This document shows positions 7,372 through 14,026 of a stretch of DNA of 18,400 nt, piece after piece. The position numbers and the translations under genes were made by a program. Source of the DNA: an uncultured bacterium (GTDB lineage Bacteria > Planctomycetota > Phycisphaerae > Phycisphaerales > SM1A02); assembly GCA_903867275.1 (NCBI GenBank), contig CAIPQY010000072.1:1-18400 (forward strand), read 5' to 3'. The notes beneath the pieces were generated by a model that ran no database searches, was not told where the DNA came from, and worked only from the letters and a program-made list of their open reading frames with translations. Each line of letters starts with the position of its first letter. The first letter of the stretch is position 1.

Positions 7372-8355
7372 GCCAATCGCCTCGGACCATTTGGTGAACA
7401 GATCGGTGCTGAAGTAGCGCTCCATGCGGTCACACAGCACCGTCACCACCACCGCGTCGGCGGGCAAGCGCTCGGCGGCCTGCAGGGCGGCGGCGTAGTT
7501 CAGGCCGCTGCTCGGGCCCACCGGATGACCCTCGCGGATCAGGCTTCGCGAGGTGTGCATGGCCACCTCGTCGGAGATCTCGATCACTTCCACGTCGCGG
7601 AAATCCTGAGGCCGGTACAGGTGGCTCATGCCGTCGAGCACGCCCGGGATGGCCGCCGAGAAGTTGCACTGCTCGGCGCCCACGAAGCAGTCGCAGCACA
7701 CGCCGCTGCTGCCGGCGATGGGCCGCGCCGCGAACGCCTTCGGATGCTGCCCAGCATCCTCGAAGCCAAGCCGCATGCCCACCAGCGTGCCGCCCGTGCC
7801 GATGCCGGACACATAGGCGTGCACCACACCACCCGGCACCTGTCGCACGATCTCGGCCGCCGTGCCCAGGCGATGCGCCTGCGCGTTCTCCATGTTCTCG
7901 AACTGTCGCGGCTCGAACGAGCCGTTGGCCTTCGCCCACGCGCGACATGCCTGCAGCGAACCCACGATGCCCTGCTCGCGCGGCGTCAGCTGCACCGCAC
8001 CGCCGTAGGCGCGGATCATCAACGAGCGCTCGCGGCTCACGCCTTCGGGCATGAAGGCGCGGAAGCGCAGCCCAAGCCGCGCGCACACCATGCTCATCGC
8101 GATGCTGGTGGAACCGCTGCTTGCTTCCACCACTTCGTCACCTGGCTTCAACACGCCCTTGCGCCACGCCGTGCCAAGGATGTGGGCCGCGATGCGGTCC
8201 TTGGTGCTGCCGGAGGGGTGCAGGTACTCGGCCTTGCACCAGATCACGGGCTGGTCGCTGCCCAGCCGCACCGGAAACAGCGGCGTTTCCGACAGGGCCA
8301 CCTGATCCGGAACGCCCGATTCGGCGCTCTGCATGGCTTTCATCGCATGAGGCAT
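7369..8355 (-). CDS. Cysteine synthase-family PLP-dependent enzyme (fold type II)
   Basis: Cytoplasmic 328-aa enzyme of the beta-replacement family that includes O-acetylserine sulfhydrylase and cystathionine beta-synthase. Seen: the PLP lysine in GSTKDR (Lys52), the substrate loop ASSGSTS (79-85), the phosphate-binding GIGTGGT (184-190), the PLP-ring serine loop GPSSG (280-284), and a family-typical ERYFSTDLF near the end. The substrate loop has Ser where cysteine synthases usually have Asn (SGNT), and there is a Cys cluster VCCDC (219-223). The exact donor and acceptor are therefore uncertain. The ATG at 8355 was preferred because TACACT lies 7 nt upstream; an in-frame TTG at 8394 and an ATG at 8343 are alternatives. 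The neighbouring metal cassette is divergent. Confidence 0.85.
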   Translation of the reverse strand: MPHAMKAMQSAESGVPDQVALSETPLFPVRLGSDQPVIWCKAEYLHPSGSTKDRIAAHILGTAWRKGVLKPGDEVVEASSGSTSIAMSMVCARLGLRFRAFMPEGVSRERSLMIRAYGGAVQLTPREQGIVGSLQACRAWAKANGSFEPRQFENMENAQAHRLGTAAEIVRQVPGGVVHAYVSGIGTGGTLVGMRLGFEDAGQHPKAFAARPIAGSSGVCCDCFVGAEQCNFSAAIPGVLDGMSHLYRPQDFRDVEVIEISDEVAMHTSRSLIREGHPVGPSSGLNYAAALQAAERLPADAVVVTVLCDRMERYFSTDLFTKWSEAIG

Positions 8356-8362
8356 CGGGAAA

Positions 8363-8368
8363 AGTGTA
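8363..8368 (-). promoter_or_regulatory. Putative -10 element (TACACT) for the PLP enzyme gene
   Basis: TACACT on the minus strand is 7 nt before the ATG at 8355, with no Shine-Dalgarno between. It is the same hexamer as upstream of recC and the tRNA gene. It would drive a leaderless mRNA. It lies in the 56-bp divergent space before the Cys-rich gene; no equally good plus-strand element was seen there. Confidence 0.4.
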
Positions 8369-8411
8369 CGGACTTCCACGAACAGACTTGCCAAGCACGC
8401 CGAAGCGGCCC

Positions 8412-8795
8412 ATGATCATGTCCGAGGCGCATCGCACGCTCATCCTGTCGCTGATCATGGCCCTGCTGTGGCCGTGGGCCGTGGCGTCGACATGCCACGC
8501 GGCAACGCCCGCCAAGGCCGTGCAGGGCTGCTGCGCGGAACGCTGCTGCTGCGAAACCCAGACACCCTGCGAATGCGAGATGGATGACGCCCCGGCCGCC
8601 CCGCGCGACGAAGCGCCGGCCACGGTGGATGCCTCGCGCCTCACGGTCGAGTTGGCGCCACACACCGCTCCGCAACTCACGTTCGGCCTGCATGCCGCGC
8701 GAACCATCGAGCCCGTGCGCGTCGCGCACGCGGCCATCACCAGCCCCCGCGAAGGTCGCGCCATCCTGCTGCGCGCCTGCTGTCTGCGGCACTAG
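8412..8795 (+). CDS. Cys-rich exported small protein, function unknown
   Basis: 127-aa protein not recognised by family. Residues about 9-30 form a hydrophobic Sec-type signal (LILSLIMALLWPWAVAS, cleavage likely near the following Cys-His-Ala). The mature part has a dense Cys cluster at positions 40, 41, 45, 46, 47, 53 and 55, then an acidic, Ala/Pro-rich linker, and ends with RACCLRH. Ten Cys in 127 residues suggests metal binding or disulfides. It lies 120 bp upstream of an HMA-domain lipoprotein and an outer-membrane barrel, so a metal-related envelope role is an inference from context. ATG at 8412 and at 8418 are both possible; neither has a clear Shine-Dalgarno. Confidence 0.6.
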   Translation: MIMSEAHRTLILSLIMALLWPWAVASTCHAATPAKAVQGCCAERCCCETQTPCECEMDDAPAAPRDEAPATVDASRLTVELAPHTAPQLTFGLHAARTIEPVRVAHAAITSPREGRAILLRACCLRH

Positions 8796-8894
8796 TTCGA
8801 GTTCCGTGCTGTCACATTTTGGCACGACGCGCGCACGCATGGGATTGCGGCGCGCCGGTGACGCGGCGATCGTCCGCGCACCCCCACTCGAACT
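8794..8894. repeat. 9-bp inverted repeat flanking the gap before the HMA lipoprotein gene
   Basis: AGTTCGAGT at 8794-8802, overlapping the stop codon of the Cys-rich gene, is the exact inverse complement of ACTCGAACT at 8886-8894. The arms are separated by 83 nt. The downstream arm ends 21 nt before the ATG of the HMA lipoprotein. It could be a paired operator or an mRNA stem; chance remains possible. Confidence 0.35.
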
Positions 8895-8915
8895 TTCAAA
8901 CGCAAGGACACAACC
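8796..8915. other. Gap before the HMA lipoprotein gene
   Basis: 120 bp with no ORF of note. It holds most of the 9-bp inverted repeat and a local hairpin (CGTGC/GCACG with a 12-nt loop, near 8813-8834). No TANNNT element with good spacing was seen, so the promoter of the HMA-barrel pair is not identified. Confidence 0.4.
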
Positions 8916-9269
8916 ATGCAACTCCGAACCATCTCACTCGTGGCCGCCCTGCTTGGCACCGGCCTGCTGACAGCCTGCGAATACTGCCTGTATCCACGAA
9001 GCCCCGAGGCCGAATTGCTGCTGAAGGACGACACCGTGGTCACCACCTCCCCCGTGAAGGTGCACGTGCTGGGCATGAGCTGCCCCAAGTGCGTCAGCAA
9101 CGTGGACATCCAGCTCATGCGCGTGCCAGGCGTGGAGAAGGCACAGATCGACATGGGCAGCGGCGTGGTGACCGTGGACTTCGATCCATCGAAGAAGATC
9201 ACCCGCGCGGCGCTCGCCAAGGCCGTGGATGACTCGGGCCTGACCATCGCCAGCATCGAGGGGAAGTGA
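8916..9269 (+). CDS. Lipoprotein with heavy-metal-associated (HMA) domain
   Basis: 117-aa protein. The signal peptide ends in a lipobox, LLTAC (Cys at about residue 21), so the protein is predicted to be membrane-anchored outside the cytoplasm. From about residue 46 there is a complete HMA ferredoxin-like domain: VKVHVLGMSCPKCVSNVD carries the GMxCxxC metal-binding motif, followed by VPGVEKAQID and VVTVDFDPSKKIT. This is the CopZ/MerP/P-type-ATPase N-domain fold, which binds soft metals such as Cu(I), Hg(II) or Zn(II). An AAGGA sequence precedes the ATG by about 9 nt. It is followed 3 bp later by the outer-membrane barrel gene. HMA domains are usually cytosolic or periplasmic, so lipid anchoring is unusual. 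The metal is not determined. Confidence 0.85.
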   Translation: MQLRTISLVAALLGTGLLTACEYCLYPRSPEAELLLKDDTVVTTSPVKVHVLGMSCPKCVSNVDIQLMRVPGVEKAQIDMGSGVVTVDFDPSKKITRAALAKAVDDSGLTIASIEGK

Positions 9270-9272
9270 ACC

Positions 9273-10100
9273 ATGCGAACCATCCCCTGTTTCATCGCGC
9301 TCGCAGCGACGGTCGCCGCCCATGCGCAGGAAGCCAGCTTCACTCCCGCCGCCACCATGCCCTCGCCGGGCGCACTGGTGGCGCACACCATGCTCATGGG
9401 CGGCACCTACAGCGCCACCGGCCCCGACGGCGTGAGCGGCTACCTGATGGAGTCGGACACCATGGCCATGCTCGGCCTGGTGCCAGGCGTGGCCGTGGAA
9501 GCCATGTTGCCGGCCTTCAACGGAACGATGGGTTCCAATGATCCCGGCAAGCGCATCCAGGGCACGGGCCTTGGCAACATGGAAGTGGACGTGAAGCTGC
9601 GTCTGCTGAAGATCGACTTCAACGCCATCGACACGCTGCGCGTGTCGGCGAGCGCAGGAAGCCAGATCCCGACGGGCACCGGCGTGTTCGGCGCCAACTC
9701 GGTGGATCCATTCGTCGCCAGCGCGCTCACCTACATCAACGGCCGGCACGGCCTGGGCCTGAACGCGCGCTGGATGTTCAACACGGGCAGCACCTTCGAT
9801 CCCGCGTTCGCCACGCAGACCACCGCAGACATCTGTCGCACGGGTCTGTCGTACCTGTACCGCATCGAGCCCGCGGAATACGGCCACGAGCACCGCGAGG
9901 CGTGGTACATGCAGGTGGAGACGCTGGGCACCTACGAGACCGATGGCAGCGCCGAGTGGACCATGGGTCCGGGCATCCTGATGGAAGGCACGCACTTCGC
10001 GTTTGAAGTCGCCGTGCAGCTGCCGCTGTGGATGGATGCGGCGCCCAATCGAGGCAACTCCAACTTCACCGCCATGTTCGGGCTTCGATTCCTGTTCTGA
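9273..10100 (+). CDS. Outer-membrane beta-barrel protein (MetA-pathway/transporter-like)
   Basis: 275-aa protein. The N-terminal signal peptide (MRTIPCFIALAATVAAHA, likely cut before Gln19) is followed by alternating amphipathic strands rich in Gly and aromatic residues. The chain ends in GLRFLF, with the terminal Phe expected of an outer-membrane barrel. The pattern (GLGNMEVDVKLRLL, SAGSQIPTGTG, GLGLNARWMFNTG) resembles the phenol MetA-pathway-type transporter family, often found beside metal-export genes in Planctomycetota. Met-rich stretches (HTMLMGG, LMESDTMAML) and an HEH motif (about residue 208) may fit a soft-metal role, but that is inference. A GGGGAAG Shine-Dalgarno lies 3' in the preceding gene, and the 3-bp gap indicates co-transcription with the HMA lipoprotein. 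Confidence 0.7.
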   Translation: MRTIPCFIALAATVAAHAQEASFTPAATMPSPGALVAHTMLMGGTYSATGPDGVSGYLMESDTMAMLGLVPGVAVEAMLPAFNGTMGSNDPGKRIQGTGLGNMEVDVKLRLLKIDFNAIDTLRVSASAGSQIPTGTGVFGANSVDPFVASALTYINGRHGLGLNARWMFNTGSTFDPAFATQTTADICRTGLSYLYRIEPAEYGHEHREAWYMQVETLGTYETDGSAEWTMGPGILMEGTHFAFEVAVQLPLWMDAAPNRGNSNFTAMFGLRFLF

Positions 10101-10150
10101 AGCCTGTCCGCACAGCGTCCGAACGGCGTGTGCGGAACGGCGCGAGCCGC

Positions 10151-10156
10151 TACACT
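10151..10156 (+). promoter_or_regulatory. Putative -10 element (TACACT) upstream of tRNA-Thr
   Basis: TACACT sits 35 nt before the 5' end of the tRNA gene, allowing a short precursor leader. It is the hexamer seen upstream of recC and the PLP enzyme gene. No convincing -35 box. Confidence 0.4.
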
Positions 10157-10191
10157 CTCCGCCCTGCGCAACTGCCCTGCGGTCGCGCAAT

Positions 10192-10263
10192 GCCACCTTA
10201 GCTCAGCGGTAGAGCGGAGCTTTCGTAAAGCTCAGGTCACGGGTTCAAATCCCGTAGGTGGCT
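10192..10263 (+). tRNA. tRNA-Thr, anticodon CGT
   Basis: Full cloverleaf by hand: acceptor GCCACCT pairs with AGGTGGC; D stem GCTC/GAGC with loop AGCGGTA; anticodon stem GAGCT/AGCTC with loop TTCGTAA giving anticodon CGT (reads ACG, Thr); five-base variable loop AGGTC; T stem ACGGG/CCCGT with loop TTCAAAT. All stems are perfect. The discriminator base is T, whereas E. coli tRNA-Thr has A. CCA is not encoded, so it must be added after transcription. It converges on the HEAT-repeat gene 31 bp away. Confidence 0.97.
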
Positions 10264-10294
10264 CTCTGCCCGATGCCGGCCCGTAGGCCCGCGC

Positions 10295-12748
10295 TCACTT
10301 CAGGATGAGCTTGATCGATTCCTGCGGGCCGAGGTTCAGCGCGCCGTAGCACTCGGCCGCAGCCGCGCCCTCGGCACCCTTGCCATCCACCAGCAGTGCG
10401 CGCAGTCGATCCACCTGCGTGGGATCGGCCTTGTCGCCGAAGCGACGCGCACTCTCGGCGGTGGCACGCAGCAGCATCGCACGATCATCACCCTCGGCCT
10501 TCAGCGCCGCCGACAGCAGCGCGCGCTGCGCCGACTGCGAAGGCACCAGCGCCAGCGCCATGGCGATGCGACCGCGCAGGTCACCCTGCTGACGCGACAG
10601 GCCATCGATCAGCGCACCTTCGGCATCGATCATGCGGAAGGGTCCGCCGCCAACGCGACCGATTCCGATCAGCGCATCCGACGACTCCATGGCCAGCGTG
10701 GCCATGTCGTCGGCGCTGGGCATGCCGCCGCTCGCGCGGTTCATGAGCACCTTCACGGCGCCGTTGAACGTTTCGCCGGAAGAGCCAAGGAACCACACGT
10801 TGGCGGAACGGCTGTCGCGCAGCGAACGATCCACGCGCACGGCGTCCTGCTCGGGCACGGCCAGCAGCAGCATGGCGCTGGAGGTGAGCGCATCGCCGCG
10901 CAGCGCACGGCCCTGATTGCTGACGAAGGTCGGATCACCCGCCACCACCACCAGATCCGCGGATCCGTGGCCGGTCATCGCGGCGCGAAGCGCCGAGGCG
11001 CTCTCGGTGCTGCCCATCACGTCGAAGCCCTGTGCGCGCAGCCAGCTCTCGATCTGCGTGCGGTCCTCGGCCTGCATGGCCACCACGCCCGCGGCCAGAT
11101 GTCCGCCCTCGCGCAGCGTGGCTGCGAGCGTGGGCACCACCGCGTTGGCGCGGGGGAAACTGGTCGACGGCATCGCGCGAGCCACGGCCAGCGCAGCCTC
11201 CACGCGCACGCGACGGTTGGCGCTGTCCAGGCACGCGATGAGCGGGTTCTGCTCGCTGCCCGACACCAGCGTGGTCGGTCCGCCGGTCTTCGACAGCGCG
11301 CGAATGGCCTGCAGCTGCAGACCGGCATCGCCGATCTCCACGCCAAGACCCAGCACCTGACGGCCCACCATGGGGCCGGCGGCCTGCACCAGCGACGAGG
11401 GCGACAGCGGCGAGGCCACCTCGGTCGCGGTCTCCTGCGCCTCAAGTCGCAGACCCGCGGCCAGGTACACGGCCAGCGCCGTGCCGTTGCCGGCGTCGCT
11501 GTTCATCGCCTGCAGCGCGCATCGCTGCGCCATGATGTCGCAGTACACGCCGGTCGAGACCATCTTCGGCATCAGGCCATGATCGCCGTCGAAGCGCCAC
11601 GTGGGCTGCTGCATCTCGGCGGGGTACGGCAGCAGGCCTTCCGCGCCAACGATGAAGCTGCGGGCCATCGAGGTCCACAGCGCGTTCTGGTCGGTGCTGC
11701 TCACGCCCATGCGCGACATCGCCTCGCTGGCGGCCTGACGCACATCCGAGGTGGCGCCCTTCGCGTTCGCCACGCTGGCGATCCACGGGGCAGCGATCTT
11801 CGATCCCAGTTCGCCAAGCACGCGGATCACGCGCACCTGCTGGCCCGCAGGCAGGCCGTTCAGCGACTCGCACAGCGGAAGCACGGCATTGCGGCCGATG
11901 TTCAGGATGGCGCGCTCGGCCATCAGTTCCTGGCTCGAGCTGGCGCCTGCGGTGAACGCGCGGATGAGCGCGGGCATGGCGTAGGCGCCGGCGGCTTCCA
12001 GCGAACGCATGGCGAAGGTCTGCTGACGAAGCGTGCCGTTGAGATTGGTCACCGCCGCATCGATGCGGGCCGGATCGCGGGCCAGATCCAGACGGCCGGC
12101 GTCCACCTTCTTGCCAAGTTCGGTGGCGAGCGTGCTCACCTCGGGCATGGCGCGGCTGGATTCGAGCGCGCGCTGGAAACGCTCGGCGAAACCGCCGGTG
12201 TCCACGATCTGCGCGGCCTGCGAGGGCGTGACATTGGTGTTGAGCAGCACCTCGGCGGCGCTCTTGGCCAGATCGGCGCGGCCGATCAGCACCGAGTGGA
12301 TGAAGGCGTCCATCGCCTGCTGCGCTTCGGCCGGAACCGCCACGGGAGCGGGTTCGGCGACTGCCGCGGCGTCGGAGGTGCCGGCGGCGGGCGCCGCGTC
12401 GGTCTTCGCGTCGGACGCGGTGTCGGCGCCACCCGCCTCCAGCTCGTCGATGCGAGCCTGGATCTTCTTCTGCACGAACTCCATCAGCGGCTTGGCCTCT
12501 TCGGGCACATTCGCCATCTGCGCCTCCAGCGCGCTCATCGCCATCTTCAGCTTGGCGGGATCCTTCTGCTGATCCAGCTTCATCATGGCCAGCATCTGCT
12601 TGGCCTGCGCCTGCATCGCCTCGGGCAGTTCGCTGATGCCATCATCCGCGCTTGCGGCGTTGGTGTTCGCGGCCGGCGCGTCGTCCTGAGCGAACGCGGG
12701 CATGGCGATGGCGAGAAGCGAAGCGAGAGCGAGGGCGACAAATGGCAT
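10295..12748 (-). CDS. Exported HEAT-repeat protein with a receiver-like domain
   Basis: 817-aa protein with a Sec signal peptide (residues 1-20, cut after AFA). After it come a charged helical region (40-105), an Ala/Pro-rich low-complexity linker (105-142), and helical repeats of HEAT type, clearest at about 255-345 (AMPALIRAF, NAVLPLCESL, QVRVIRVLGELG, DVRQAASEAM) and 500-545 (RVRVEAALAVARA). Residues about 553-660 look like a receiver/pseudo-receiver fold (DRTQIESWLRAQGFDVMGS, ADLVVVAGDP, AMLLLAVPEQD); the usual phosphoacceptor is not evident. More helical repeats (720-800) end the protein. The ATG at 12748 follows GGAG by about 9 nt, with a TAGATT hexamer further upstream. HEAT scaffolds bind other proteins; no specific partner can be named. 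Exported HEAT proteins are typical of Planctomycetota. Confidence 0.75.
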   Translation of the reverse strand: MPFVALALASLLAIAMPAFAQDDAPAANTNAASADDGISELPEAMQAQAKQMLAMMKLDQQKDPAKLKMAMSALEAQMANVPEEAKPLMEFVQKKIQARIDELEAGGADTASDAKTDAAPAAGTSDAAAVAEPAPVAVPAEAQQAMDAFIHSVLIGRADLAKSAAEVLLNTNVTPSQAAQIVDTGGFAERFQRALESSRAMPEVSTLATELGKKVDAGRLDLARDPARIDAAVTNLNGTLRQQTFAMRSLEAAGAYAMPALIRAFTAGASSSQELMAERAILNIGRNAVLPLCESLNGLPAGQQVRVIRVLGELGSKIAAPWIASVANAKGATSDVRQAASEAMSRMGVSSTDQNALWTSMARSFIVGAEGLLPYPAEMQQPTWRFDGDHGLMPKMVSTGVYCDIMAQRCALQAMNSDAGNGTALAVYLAAGLRLEAQETATEVASPLSPSSLVQAAGPMVGRQVLGLGVEIGDAGLQLQAIRALSKTGGPTTLVSGSEQNPLIACLDSANRRVRVEAALAVARAMPSTSFPRANAVVPTLAATLREGGHLAAGVVAMQAEDRTQIESWLRAQGFDVMGSTESASALRAAMTGHGSADLVVVAGDPTFVSNQGRALRGDALTSSAMLLLAVPEQDAVRVDRSLRDSRSANVWFLGSSGETFNGAVKVLMNRASGGMPSADDMATLAMESSDALIGIGRVGGGPFRMIDAEGALIDGLSRQQGDLRGRIAMALALVPSQSAQRALLSAALKAEGDDRAMLLRATAESARRFGDKADPTQVDRLRALLVDGKGAEGAAAAECYGALNLGPQESIKLILK

Positions 12749-12797
12749 CCGTGGGGTCTCCGATGAGGTTCCGCAGCGGCACGCCGCGGGGTTCGGG

Positions 12798-12803
12798 AAT
12801 CTA
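12798..12803 (-). promoter_or_regulatory. Putative -10 element (TAGATT) for the HEAT-repeat gene
   Basis: TAGATT on the minus strand lies 49 nt before the ATG at 12748. Transcription would start near 12791 and leave a leader of roughly 40 nt that contains the GGAG Shine-Dalgarno. No good -35 was found. Part of the divergent intergenic region shared with the cobalamin riboswitch. Confidence 0.4.
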
Positions 12804-12840
12804 CCGGAATCGACGGGAGTGCGCCCCGCGTGCGCATCGC

Positions 12841-12846
12841 TATGCT
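12841..12846 (+). promoter_or_regulatory. Putative -10 element (TATGCT) for the cobalamin riboswitch operon
   Basis: TATGCT fits TANNNT and ends 6 nt before the first base of the riboswitch P1 stem at 12853, so initiation there would place the transcript start right at the aptamer. No -35 box was recognised. Confidence 0.5.
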
Positions 12847-12852
12847 GCCCCC

Positions 12853-13071
12853 GTCGAGGTGTCTTGGGGGAGGATCCCAAGCACCGTCCGGCCCGCGCCC
12901 CACGGCGCGTGCTGGATGAGGGAAGGCGGTGCAAATCCGCCGCGGACGCGCCGCCGTGACGGGCGCGGGGCAACCCCCCGCAACGCGCCGCCCACAAGCC
13001 ACTGCCCCGCCAAATCGGCGCGGGTGGGAAGGCGGGCGGCACGCACCCGAAGTCGGAAGACCTGCCTCGAC
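12853..13071 (+). promoter_or_regulatory. Cobalamin (B12) riboswitch aptamer
   Basis: The outer P1 stem is a perfect 7-bp pair, GTCGAGG (12853-12859) with CCTCGAC (13065-13071). Next is a P2-like stem CTTGGG/CCCAAG (12863-12881). Conserved cobalamin-riboswitch core blocks follow in order: GAGGGAAGGCGGTGCAAATC, then CCGCCGTGA in place of the usual CACTGTGA, then AAGCCACTGCC with GTGGGAAGGC, and finally AGTCGGAAGACCTGCC, the B12-box 3' half. Spacing and total length (219 nt) fit the class. Binding of adenosyl- or methylcobalamin normally lowers expression of the downstream gene. It controls the three-gene operon starting at 13133. Confidence 0.93.
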
Positions 13072-13079
13072 CTTCGGCC

Positions 13080-13124
13080 TTCGCCCCCGCGCAACGGGGC
13101 TCGGGCGAACCTCCTGCACGGAGG
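13080..13124 (+). promoter_or_regulatory. Riboswitch expression platform with Shine-Dalgarno sequester hairpin
   Basis: Two hairpins follow the aptamer. The first pairs TTCGCCC (13080-13086) with GGGCGAA (13103-13109), with a further inner CCCG/CGGG pairing; no U-tract follows, so it is not a standard terminator. The second pairs CCTCC (13110-13114) with GGAGG (13120-13124) over a 5-nt loop. That GGAGG is the Shine-Dalgarno, 8 nt before the ATG at 13133. This suggests translational control, with the site hidden when cobalamin is bound. Confidence 0.6.
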
Positions 13125-13132
13125 CTTGCGGC

Positions 13133-14026
13133 ATGCGGTCACGATCATGGTGTTGGCTTGTCATTGTGCTGGCGCAGTCGGCGTTCGCCGATGGGTGGTA
13201 CGCCACGCGCGTGGTCAGCTACACCGCGGGCACCGGTGCGTCGGCGGGTCATCGCAATCCGCAGAGCGCACTCGGCGAACCCGCGCGCATGACCGGCATG
13301 AGCGGTTCGATCGAGACCATCACACCGTTCCAGCCCGCGTACATGCCCGACCAGATCGTTTCGATCGGTGCGGGCGGATCGCTGGTGGTTGAACTCGGCA
13401 CGCCGGCGACCGACGATCCGGGCCACCGCTTCGGCATCGATCTGATCGTGTTCGGCAACGCGTTCTTCAGCGACATGGGCTACCCCGCGGGCGTGCCCGG
13501 CTACTGCGCAGGTGAAGGTGGCCTGGTGGATGTGAGCGGCGACGGCGTGAACTGGACCAACGTTCCGGGCGTGGTGGTGGACGGACCCATGCCCGCGATG
13601 GCGTGGATCGATGCGGGCCCCTACGACAAGGTGCCGGGCAGCGTGCCAAGCGACTTCCTTCGCGCGATGAACCCGGCGATCACGGCGAGCGATCTGGTGG
13701 CACTCGACTACGCCGACGTGATCACCGCATACGACGGATCGGCGGGCGGCGCGGGCGTGGACCTTGCCAGCGTGGGGCTGACCATCGCGCGATTCGTGCG
13801 ATTCCGCCATCCACTCGGCGCCACCGGAAGCCCCGAGATCGACGCGGTGGCGGTGGTGCCGCCCACGCCCTCGCGGTTCGACCTGGATGGAAGCGGCCGC
13901 GTGGATTTCGGCGACATCGCGTTCCTGCTGATGAGCATGGGCGACACGAACGGGCCCTGCGACGTTGACGAAAGCGGCCTCGTCGACTTCGGCGACATCG
14001 CCGTCCTGCTGATGGAGATGAACTGA
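13133..14026 (+). CDS. Secreted cobalamin-regulated surface protein with dockerin-like C-terminus
   Basis: 297-aa protein. Residues 1-19 form a Sec signal peptide (LVIVLAQSAFA). The body (about 20-240) resembles the 'cell surface protein' type found in cobalamin-regulated loci of other bacteria: IVSIGAGGSLVVELG, then FGIDLIVFGNAFF (100-112), VDVSGDGVNWTNVPG (132-146) and GLTIARFVRFR with ASP-rich ends (SPEIDAVAVV). The resemblance is from memory of the family pattern and not from a search. The C-terminus holds two EF-hand-like loops of dockerin type, DLDGSGRVDFGD (250-261) and DVDESGLVDFGD (277-288), each followed by a short helix (IAFLLMSMG, IAVLLMEM). These may bind calcium and a partner at the cell surface. 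The riboswitch upstream suggests a role in B12 capture or handling. The ATG at 13133 follows GGAGG by 8 nt. Confidence 0.75.
   Translation: MRSRSWCWLVIVLAQSAFADGWYATRVVSYTAGTGASAGHRNPQSALGEPARMTGMSGSIETITPFQPAYMPDQIVSIGAGGSLVVELGTPATDDPGHRFGIDLIVFGNAFFSDMGYPAGVPGYCAGEGGLVDVSGDGVNWTNVPGVVVDGPMPAMAWIDAGPYDKVPGSVPSDFLRAMNPAITASDLVALDYADVITAYDGSAGGAGVDLASVGLTIARFVRFRHPLGATGSPEIDAVAVVPPTPSRFDLDGSGRVDFGDIAFLLMSMGDTNGPCDVDESGLVDFGDIAVLLMEMN

Noticed and set aside
6589..8415. A 608-codon plus-strand frame across four minus-strand genes
   Set aside because: It crosses gene boundaries of well-supported minus-strand genes, including promoter sites, and shows no recognisable domain.
10264..10294. GGCC-CGTA-GGCC as a terminator between the tRNA and the HEAT gene
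   Set aside because: The stem is only 4 bp, with no U-tract on either strand.
10967..12766. A 599-codon plus-strand frame opposite the HEAT-repeat gene
   Set aside because: Composition (Gly/His/Arg-rich) and position are those of a shadow; the HEAT gene has a signal peptide, Shine-Dalgarno and repeats.
12749..13042. Upstream extension of the HEAT-repeat protein to 13042
   Set aside because: It would run back through the cobalamin riboswitch. The ATG at 12748 starts a clean signal peptide with GGAG upstream.
13080..13109. TTCGCCC/GGGCGAA hairpin as an intrinsic terminator
   Set aside because: No run of T follows and the Shine-Dalgarno hairpin comes directly after, so a translational platform fits better.
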